From positions 1,674,001 through 1,738,000 of the forward strand of contig NC_014165.1 in the NCBI RefSeq assembly GCF_000092645.1: a DNA stretch of 64,000 bases. The letters run 5' to 3'. Source of the DNA: Thermobispora bispora DSM 43833 (lineage in GTDB: Bacteria > Actinomycetota > Actinomycetes > Streptosporangiales > Streptosporangiaceae). Below, piece by piece: positions 56,563 to 64,000 of the stretch. Numbering within the stretch: the stretch's first letter is position 1; the number at the start of each line of letters is the position of its first letter. The notes beneath the pieces were generated by a model. The model was not told where the DNA came from, ran no database searches, and was given only the letters and a program-made list of their open reading frames with translations. The position numbers and the translations under genes are program-made.

Positions 56563-59500
56563 GGATCATCCCCCCGCGCACGGGGAGCACTTCCTCGACG
56601 AAGCGCGTGATCTTATAGCCACGGGATCATCCCCGCGTGCGCGGGGAGCACTCGCCGAACCGGGATGCGGCACGAATCTCGAGGGGATCATCCCCGCGTG
56701 CGCGGGGAGCACGTATGAATCGCTCCAATCGCCTACGAGCTCACGGGATCATCCCCGCGTGCGCGGGGAGCACGTCCTCGCCCCGCAGCATGATCGTCAG
56801 AGCCAGGGATCATCCCCGCGTGCGCGGGGAGCACCCTGGCGAAACGGTGCCGGGTACGACGTCGTGGGGATCATCCCCGCGTGCGCGGGGAGCACCCGCC
56901 GCCGATTGCTAACCCCAATGGGCCCTCGGGATCATCCCCGCGTGCGCGGGGAGCACCACACCCGCCCCGGTGACACCGTGCTCGACCCGGGATCATCCCC
57001 GCGTGCGCGGGGAGCACACAGGGTGGCCCCGGGGAGGGCGTACAGGCCGGGGATCATCCCCGCGTGCGCGGGGAGCACCTAGTCCTCTCCGGAATTACTC
57101 AGGATCATCCCCGCGTGCGCGGGGAGCACCGGAATCGGGCCTCTGAGCGCCACGCAGAGGCGGGATCATCCCCGCGTGCGCGGGGAGCACACGGTGGTGC
57201 TGCCCTCCCTTGTGCGGTAGAAGGGATCATCCCCGCGTGCGCGGGGAGCACACAGGGTGGCCCCGGGGAGGGCGTACAGGCCGGGGATCATCCCCGCGTG
57301 CGCGGGGAGCACGACGTCGACCTGGACCTGCGGGAGATCCAAGTGGATCATCCCCGCGTGCGCGGGGAGCACGACAAGCGCGAGTCCTCTCATCTGATCC
57401 CCCGGGGATCATCCCCGCGTGCGCGGGGAGCACACCGGCGTGCCCGTTAAGGGTGGGGGTGCCCGGGGATCATCCCCGCGTGCGCGGGGAGCACCCGCGC
57501 GCCGTCTTCGGTTTGTCCTGGCCGGCGGGATCATCCCCGCGTGCGCGGGGAGCACACGTTGACGGGTGCGAGCAGCGTGGACTTGGCGGGATCATCCCCG
57601 CGTGCGCGGGGAGCACACGTTGACGGGTGCGAGCAGCGTGGACTTGGCGGGATCATCCCCGCGTGCGCGGGGAGCACGGAATCCGCCACTTCGTCGAACC
57701 CTGCGGTCCGGGATCATCCCCGCGTGCGCGGGGAGCACGCGAGGACCTTGGGCTGCTTCCACACGCCGTCGGGATCATCCCCGCGTGCGCGGGGAGCACC
57801 TCGACGACGCCCCGGCCGGCACCCCCCAGCGGGGATCATCCCCGCGTGCGCGGGGAGCACGGGTCGTCTGGATCTGCGAGGGCGAAAAGGATGGGATCAT
57901 CCCCGCGTGCGCGGGGAGCACACTCGGTAAACCCCGGAGTCTCTAAGAAGACTGGGATCATCCCCGCGTGCGCGGGGAGCACCTGCCTCGATCGCCCGCA
58001 TCCAGGGAGTCTGAGGGATCATCCCCGCGTGCGCGGGGAGCACCGGTCCGGCCAAGTGGTGTCCGTGACCGCGGAGGGATCATCCCCGCGTGCGCGGGGA
58101 GCACCCGGTGCGCTGGCGTTCACCGGCTCGTAGATGGGGATCATCCCCGCGTGCGCGGGGAGCACGTGCTCGCCCGCCTCGCCGAGACCACCACCCGGGG
58201 ATCATCCCCGCGTGCGCGGGGAGCACCAGGCGATCGCCGAGTTCCGTGCGGGGTACCAGGGATCATCCCCGCGTGCGCGGGGAGCACTGCGGCTCGGGGT
58301 CGTTGATCAGTTTGTATCCGGGATCATCCCCGCGTGCGCGGGGAGCACGCGAGGACCTTGGGCTGCTTCCACACGCCGTCGGGATCATCCCCGCGTGCGC
58401 GGGGAGCACTCGACGAGGATGGCGTTTTGCGCCGCCACCGCGGGATCATCCCCGCGTGCGCGGGGAGCACCCCGCATGCGCGGGGAGCAGGTAATTGCGT
58501 TGGGGATCATCCCCGCGTGCGCGGGGAGCACTCCGCCTGGAGCACCGGGACGGGGATGACGCGGGGATCATCCCCGCGTGCGCGGGGAGCACACCCCGGT
58601 CGAACCGGTCAAACCGGTGATCGAGGGATCATCCCCGCGTGCGCGGGGAGCACTTTGTGCGGGGCCTGCGGGGGGGCGGGCAAAAGGGATCATCCCCGCG
58701 TGCGCGGGGAGCACCGGGGCTTGGGCCGGCCGCAGGGTGACCGGGCGGGATCATCCCCGCGTGCGCGGGGAGCACACACTACGACAAAAGACCGACACCT
58801 GTCACGGGGGATCATCCCCGCGTGCGCGGGGAGCACGTGTCCCGGCTAGCGCCATCTCCTGCCGTCCAGGGATCATCCCCGCGTGCGCGGGGAGCACTTC
58901 GGGTCTCGGTTAAGCGGCTTGGGTGCCAAGGGGATCATCCCCGCGTGCGCGGGGAGCACGTTCCAGCACTTCGCGATCAGTCTCAGCTCCGGGGATCATC
59001 CCCGCGTGCGCGGGGAGCACCGCTACTTCGACCTCAAGCCCGCCCACCGTCAGGGATCATCCCCGCGTGCGCGGGGAGCACATCACTTGCCAATGGCACA
59101 TGCAGTTTGGTGCGGGATCATCCCCGCGTGCGCGGGGAGCACACAGCCCACCCCTCACTCTCGTGGGCCCGGCCGGGATCATCCCCGCGTGCGCGGGGAG
59201 CACCACCCGGCCTCGTTCTGGTACGTCAAGGCGCCGGGATCATCCCCGCGTGCGCGGGGAGCACTGCGCGCCTGCCGGGAACGTCGGGTGCGTAACGGGA
59301 TCATCCCCGCGTGCGCGGGGAGCACCTCCCTCGACGACGAGCGCTCGCCAGCCGGAAGGGATCATCCCCGCGTGCGCGGGGAGCACAGGTAGGGGGTGAG
59401 CCGCAGCCTGGGTTTGACGGGATCATCCCCGCGTGCGCGGGGAGCACGATACGCCCGTAGCCGGTGGCAGATCACCACCGGGATCATCCCCGCGTGCGCG

Positions 59501-61406
59501 GGGAGCACAGGTGCCGTAGCTGGTGGTGACGATCATTCCGGGGATCATCCCCGCGTGCGCGGGGAGCACACCACCTGCAACGTGGCGTGCCGCAAGGCGG
59601 CGGGATCATCCCCGCGTGCGCGGGGAGCACCGCTCCTGGCGGATCTGCTCGGCGAGCTCGTGGGGATCATCCCCGCGTGCGCGGGGAGCACAGTTCAGCT
59701 CCGGACTGAACGCTCTGGCGTGGGTGGATCATCCCCGCGTGCGCGGGGAGCACAGTTCAGCTCCGGACTGAACGCTCTGGCGTGGGTGGATCATCCCCGC
59801 GTGCGCGGGGAGCACTGGAGACCGGCAAGAGCGGGGGAACCGTCGAGGGGATCATCCCCGCGTGCGCGGGGAGCACCTCGGCCCGGACCCGGCGAAGCTC
59901 GGCCTGCCGGGATCATCCCCGCGTGCGCGGGGAGCACAGGTGCTGGGCGCGGGTCATGGCGATGGCCCCGGGATCATCCCCGCGTGCGCGGGGAGCACGA
60001 CTGGGAGATGGACGATGCCGAGTTCGAGCGGGGATCATCCCCGCGTGCGCGGGGAGCACTCGTGCGGTGGATGGTGCGGACGGACATGCCGGGGATCATC
60101 CCCGCGTGCGCGGGGAGCACACCGGCGAGCGCTCGAGCGCTCATGAGCGGTCGGGATCATCCCCGCGTGCGCGGGGAGCACCACTTCACCCAATCCTGGT
60201 AGGCAGCCACCGGGGGATCATCCCCGCGTGCGCGGGGAGCACCCCCCGGCAGCCGGCCGGGTCGACGCCGAGACGGGATCATCCCCGCGTGCGCGGGGAG
60301 CACCTTTGCGCCCTCACTCCGCACAGCCGCGCCGAGGGATCATCCCCGCGTGCGCGGGGAGCACTTCGATTCCCTCGACCAGGGCCAGCAGCTCCCGGGA
60401 TCATCCCCGCGTGCGCGGGGAGCACACGTCCACCGGGGAGGTGGACATCCAAGGGCGGGGATCATCCCCGCGTGCGCGGGGAGCACCCAGCTGCTGAACC
60501 GTCATATCCCTCCTCCCTGGGATCATCCCCGCGTGCGCGGGGAGCACGACCGCTGCCACTCCTCCCACTTGTCCTGGAGGGGATCATCCCCGCGTGCGCG
60601 GGGAGCACGCCCGGGCTCACGGCAGCAAACCCGCGCCGGCGGGATCATCCCCGCGTGCGCGGGGAGCACCGCGCTCCAAGAAGCAGGAGGCCGTGTACCG
60701 GGGGATCATCCCCGCGTGCGCGGGGAGCACAGGAACAGGTCGCCCGGCTGGGTGCCCGTGGGGGGATCATCCCCGCGTGCGCGGGGAGCACCCCGCTCTG
60801 AGCTGGGCAAAGACGGCGAGAAGGGGATCATCCCCGCGTGCGCGGGGAGCACGTCGACGGCACCGAGGAGGCGGCGGGCCTCGTTGGGATCATCCCCGCG
60901 TGCGCGGGGAGCACGTCGTATCGGGGGAGCCCATGAGGCGCTCCCCGGGATCATCCCCGCGTGCGCGGGGAGCACACGATCGTCCGCAAGGACGACCCCG
61001 AGTTCGAGGGATCATCCCCGCGTGCGCGGGGAGCACCTCCCGGGGCTGACTTGCCATCGTGAGCCATCGGGATCATCCCCGCGTGCGCGGGGAGCACCCG
61101 CACTGCCGCAGCGAACACGTACCGACACTGGGATCATCCCCGCGTGCGCGGGGAGCACATGACGGTGGCGCGTCTGCCCCGCCAGCTGAAGGGGATCATC
61201 CCCGCGTGCGCGGGGAGCACAGCTTGGCCGCCTGCCTCGCGGCCTTCATCAGGTTGGGATCATCCCCGCGTGCGCGGGGAGCACCGGGAACCGCTGGAGT
61301 TCACCGACCTGTCGATGGGATCATCCCCGCGTGCGCGGGGAGCACGCCGGATGCCGGACAACGTCGTAGCAATCGACGGGATCATCCCCGCGTGCGCGGG
61401 GAGCAC
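56563..61406 (-). CRISPR. Type I-E CRISPR array, 80 repeats and 79 spacers
   Basis: Repeats of 28 bp begin GGATCATCCCC, have centre GCGTGCGC and end GGGGAGCAC on the plus strand, spaced 61 bp apart. On the minus strand they start GTGCTCCCCGCG and end GGATGATCC, the usual actinobacterial I-E form with a hairpin. The cas2-cas1 genes and leader lie to the right, so the newest spacer is at 61346-61378 and the oldest at 56591-56623. The oldest repeat (56563-56590) is degenerate in the centre (CCCCCCGCGCACGGGG). Most spacers are 33 bp when counted with the repeat's 29th base; exceptions are 57079 (23), 57313 (32), 58898, 59692, 59754, 60853, 61159 (34) and 61221 (36). Four spacers occur twice. Confidence 0.98.
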
Positions 61407-61562
61407 GCTTCCCGACCTGCGCGTTTATCGCGCGCAGGCGCGGATTTCCACCACTTTCAGAGGATCGGACATTTTGGACTATTAGGAGAGGGGGTCGTAG
61501 CTGGGGGACGGTCGTTCTCGATGGGCGGCGCTGAGAGCACCGTGGACACGAGCCACTCTCCC
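61407..61562 (-). promoter_or_regulatory. CRISPR leader with inverted repeat next to the first repeat
   Basis: 156 bases between the newest repeat and cas2. An inverted repeat CCTGCGCG-TTTATCG-CGCGCAGG (61416-61438, 8-bp arms) lies 9 bases from the first repeat. An A/T-rich patch (61440-61485, including ATTTTGGACTATTAGG) follows and would hold the array promoter on the minus strand. This is the expected place for spacer integration and host-factor binding. Confidence 0.7.
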
Positions 61563-61913
61563 TTAGCGTCGGCCGTATCGGTGCCGGCGCGCGGCTTTGC
61601 TCCAGCCGCTCGGGGGAGGGGTTGCGGAGACGGCGGGCTGTTCTTTCGGGCGCCGGATCAGAATGAGACCGTCGTGATCGACGGGCTGCCATTTATGATC
61701 ATGAGTCTTGAAGGTGAATCCTTGCTCATTGTCCGTGGTATAGGCGAGAAGAGCCCGCCCCGTGTTCGCATACCTGCACACTTCTCGCCATAGTGCTTCC
61801 CGGATCCGGGCCGACGGCCCGCCGATGAAGACACCGGGGGAAATCTCGATCAGCCAGCGAGTCACGAAGCCTCGCAGCCCGGCCGGACAGCGGGTCAGGA
61901 TCAAGACCGTCAC
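61563..61913 (-). CDS. cas2: CRISPR-associated endoribonuclease Cas2e
   Basis: 116 residues of the type I-E Cas2 group: TVLILTRCPAGLRGFVTRWL, EISPGVFIGGPSARIREALW, LAYTTDNEQGFTFKTHDHKW. It forms the Cas1-Cas2 integrase core. GTG 61913 overlaps the cas1 stop (GTGA). Slightly longer C-terminus than usual, Arg-rich. Confidence 0.95.
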   Translation of the reverse strand: MTVLILTRCPAGLRGFVTRWLIEISPGVFIGGPSARIREALWREVCRYANTGRALLAYTTDNEQGFTFKTHDHKWQPVDHDGLILIRRPKEQPAVSATPPPSGWSKAARRHRYGRR

Positions 61914-62893
61914 CAGGTCACCTCGCCGCCCTCGCCGAGATCGGTGAAGAGGATGTCGTCGGCATAGTTGCGACCCGATTCCACCTCAATGCCGTGGTCG
62001 CTTTGCAGCATCACCCGGTCCATGTCCTCCTCGGTGGGATCAGCCCCGCCTTCGGGGAGAAGCAGATCCTTGATGTCCTCCACACAGCGTTGGAGCAGGC
62101 CGATTTTGTTGACCTTGTCTCGGATCGCCCGGCGGGTGCGGGAGCCCACGTCCTGTGCGCTCTCCGCGGCGACCTCGAACGCGACAGGAATGGCCACCTC
62201 GGTCTTGTAGAGATCGGCGATATCCAGCACGAACGCCAGTTCATGCCCCGAATGAATGAAGCCCAGGCCGGGAGCACAGCCCAAAGCCGCCACCGCGGTC
62301 TGCGCGATGCCGTACATGCACTGGGCGGCCGCCGTGATCGCCTGATTGACCGGATCACTCGAGCCGAAGTCTCCGGGCACGTACTCCCGGCCCTTCCAGC
62401 GGATCCCGACTCTCGCGGCCTCTCTGCGGTAGCACTCCCTGACCCGCCGCCCTTCTCGGCCGAGGAGCTCCCGCCGGGTGAATCCGGCCGGATCCTCATC
62501 CGGGAAGCGCTTGCGGTACATCTCCCGGGCCACGTCGAGCCTGGTCCGGTGGTTGGCCCACTTGGTCGCCTGCGCCTCCACCAGCGCGGAGGAACGGGTG
62601 AGGGATCTGCCGCCCGAATAGAACCGGACCCCGTTCTCCCCGACCCACACCACCCCCGCCCCGCTGTCGCCGAGCAGGCTCATCGCCTGATGCGTGACGC
62701 GGGTACCCGGGCCGAGCAGGAGTGTTCCGATCGTGGCCGACGGGATATGGATGACGCCCTCGGCGTCCTCAGCGGTGAGGGCGTTGTCCTCCCGGTGGAT
62801 GGTGCAGCGCTCGAGGTAGACGAACGAGAGGCGGTCCCCGGCGCGGGTGAGCTCCCACGGGGAGGACGCACCCCGCTTGCCGACGGTGGTCAT
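61910..62893 (-). CDS. cas1: CRISPR-associated integrase Cas1e
   Basis: 327 residues of the I-E Cas1 type: RLSFVYLERCTIHREDNALT, VHIPSATIGTLLLGPGTRVT-like segment, GDSGAGVVWVGENGVRFYSG, and the catalytic Glu/His/Asp region in GFIHSGHELAFVLDIADLYK. It inserts new spacers at the leader. It overlaps cas6e upstream and cas2 downstream by four bases each. Confidence 0.96.
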   Translation of the reverse strand: MTTVGKRGASSPWELTRAGDRLSFVYLERCTIHREDNALTAEDAEGVIHIPSATIGTLLLGPGTRVTHQAMSLLGDSGAGVVWVGENGVRFYSGGRSLTRSSALVEAQATKWANHRTRLDVAREMYRKRFPDEDPAGFTRRELLGREGRRVRECYRREAARVGIRWKGREYVPGDFGSSDPVNQAITAAAQCMYGIAQTAVAALGCAPGLGFIHSGHELAFVLDIADLYKTEVAIPVAFEVAAESAQDVGSRTRRAIRDKVNKIGLLQRCVEDIKDLLLPEGGADPTEEDMDRVMLQSDHGIEVESGRNYADDILFTDLGEGGEVTW

Positions 62894-63582
62894 GAGTCAC
62901 ACCGCGCCAGGGTCAACAGGCCGCAGCCGTAGGCCTTCGCCCGGCCGAGCCCTCGGGTGAGGGTCCGGCGGAGGGCGTCCGGGTCTGTCACCTCGAGCAG
63001 CCCGTCGTAGGTGACGGTGACCAGGGTCACCCTGTCCCGGCCGTTCCGGGTGAAGGTGAGCCTCTGCCGTTCGTGGATGACCAGCTCATGCTCATCGCCC
63101 TCGGGGAGCAGCCGCTTCTCCGGGGGCTTCTCGACCACTCTGAAGCCGGCGGCGTCCTGGCGTTGCAGGAGCCAGCGCACCTGGTGGCGAGGGCTGACGT
63201 GAGCGGTGATCTTCGTGGGCTCGGCGTCCGTGCGGCGGGCGAGGTGAACCGGGTTGGCGGTGAGCCGGAACGCCCAGCGGTCGCCCTTGGCCAGCCGGGA
63301 GAGAAACGGCGCATAGTCGTAGGTCTCCCATCGGCCGGTCTCGGGCCAGCCGGCCTGCTCGACCAGATGGGTCAGATCGGGCTTCGCCGGGCTGACGATG
63401 AAGAGGTAGGTCTCGGCCCGGCTGTTCCGATCGACCCGCCACAGCACCCGCGGCCCGCCGGACGGAGCGGGTGGCGGCTCGGCGAAGGCGGACATCACCG
63501 CCGCATGCAGCCGTTGCGGGGAGGAGAGCAACCGGCGAGCCCCGACTCGCGCGGTGTTGAAGCGGAATCGGGTGAGGTACAT
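62890..63582 (-). CDS. cas6e: CRISPR RNA endonuclease Cas6e (Cse3)
   Basis: 230 residues. YLTRFRFNTARVGARRLLSS, LHAAVMSAF (with the catalytic-type His), RVLWRVDRNSRAETYLFIVS and the C-terminal glycine-rich loop RGLGRAKAYGCGLLTLA are family signatures. It cuts pre-crRNA at the base of the repeat hairpin and stays in Cascade. ATG 63582 shares one base with the cas5 stop (TGATG). Confidence 0.94.
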   Translation of the reverse strand: MYLTRFRFNTARVGARRLLSSPQRLHAAVMSAFAEPPPAPSGGPRVLWRVDRNSRAETYLFIVSPAKPDLTHLVEQAGWPETGRWETYDYAPFLSRLAKGDRWAFRLTANPVHLARRTDAEPTKITAHVSPRHQVRWLLQRQDAAGFRVVEKPPEKRLLPEGDEHELVIHERQRLTFTRNGRDRVTLVTVTYDGLLEVTDPDALRRTLTRGLGRAKAYGCGLLTLARCDS

Positions 63583-64000
63583 CACGCATCCCTCAGGACG
63601 GATGTCGGGTCGTGGTCACGGCGGGCGGCCGGGTTGCGCACCGTCGCGCGCGCGTGGCGGATGCCGCGCAGCGCGTACCGGCGGTGCAGGGGGTCGAAGG
63701 TGATCGGCTGGTCGCGCAGGCTGCCGGTCTGCTCCTCGGCCACCGCGGGCTCGATGAGGAGCTCCAGATCGACCTCTGCCTCGCGGTGGCGTCGCTGGTA
63801 CCAGCGCGCCGCCCGCCACTCCTCCGTTCCGAGCGCCTGTTCCAGCGTGAGCTCGTGCCGGACGCCGAGGCTGATCGGCCGGGCCGGCGGGCACGAGCGG
63901 CGCCCCAGGTAGGGAAGGAAGACCGGGTGGAGCAGGGACCGGTGGAGCTCCTCGATGATGCCGGGCTCGCCCTCGACGCCAGCGACGAACACGGCGTCCG
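63582..64000 (-). CDS. cas5e: Cascade subunit Cas5e, partial
   Basis: The visible C-terminal 138 residues include EELHRSLLHPVFLPYLGRRS and CPPARPISLG, the classic Cas5e core, followed by an Arg-rich tail (RDQPITFDPLHRRYALRGIR). Cas5e binds the 5' handle of crRNA in Cascade. The 5' end lies beyond the window, where cas7, cse2, cse1 and cas3 would be expected. Confidence 0.92.
   Translation of the reverse strand, partial: DAVFVAGVEGEPGIIEELHRSLLHPVFLPYLGRRSCPPARPISLGVRHELTLEQALGTEEWRAARWYQRRHREAEVDLELLIEPAVAEEQTGSLRDQPITFDPLHRRYALRGIRHARATVRNPAARRDHDPTSVLRDA

Noticed and set aside
59396-60202. Open frames inside the CRISPR array with repeated DHPRVRGEH, GSSPRARGA or GIIPACAGS segments
   Set aside because: These are translations of the 28-bp repeat in the three frames; 61-bp spacing shifts frame and gives a false repeat protein.

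Overview
The window is high-GC DNA from an actinomycete. The core gene order polA, rpsA, coaE, uvrB, pyrG, nudF-like, xerD, parA, scpA, scpB, rluB, aroH, tyrA, cmk, der fits Streptosporangiales-type chromosomes; the exact genus cannot be fixed from sequence reading alone. GTG/TTG starts, short gene overlaps (ATGA, GTGA) and strong third-position GC bias are the rule.

Layout. 1-4.6 kb: the polA 3' end, a secreted polysaccharide deacetylase, rpsA with a promoter and terminator, a GNAT acetyltransferase and coaE. 4.56-12.9 kb: an accessory island on the minus strand inserted between coaE and uvrB. It holds a giant TIR / degenerate metallophosphoesterase / NACHT / pentapeptide / WD40 protein split by a frameshift, then an operon of a two-TM membrane protein (split at a run of eight Gs), a cupin-like protein (split) and an inositol-monophosphatase-like enzyme. 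13-28 kb: conserved housekeeping genes for DNA repair, CTP synthesis, chromosome segregation (xerD-parA-scpAB), rRNA pseudouridylation, aromatic amino acids, cmk and der. 28-48.6 kb: metabolic and regulatory genes. These are a divergent MFS/TetR pair with an operator, a marR-lprG-MFS cluster (lprG/P55-like lipid export), flavin and TPP enzymes, the proline catabolism pair putA-pruA with a divergent PucR regulator, a glycosyltransferase, a HATPase, a type II NADH dehydrogenase and TetR/HTH regulators. 48.8-56 kb: a tRNA-Pro(GGG) followed by a mosaic accessory zone. It contains a diverged 115-bp duplication of the tRNA 3' half plus downstream DNA (att-like), XRE regulators, a truncated DUF5919-like gene, NUDIX and HD hydrolases and a decaying GntR gene. 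56.5-64 kb: a type I-E CRISPR array of 80 repeats and 79 spacers, read on the minus strand, with leader and cas2, cas1, cas6e and cas5e to its right. The window ends inside cas5e.

The most interesting material is (i) the split TIR-dMPE-NACHT-WD40 protein and its neighbouring three-gene operon, a candidate defence locus inside a core gene block; (ii) frame disruptions confined to accessory genes, including a GntR gene with a compensating frameshift pair and a membrane-protein gene broken at an all-G slippery heptamer; and (iii) the CRISPR array, with four pairs of duplicated spacers, a spacer that looks taken from another CRISPR repeat, two spacers against related but diverged targets, and co-varying repeat-end bases.
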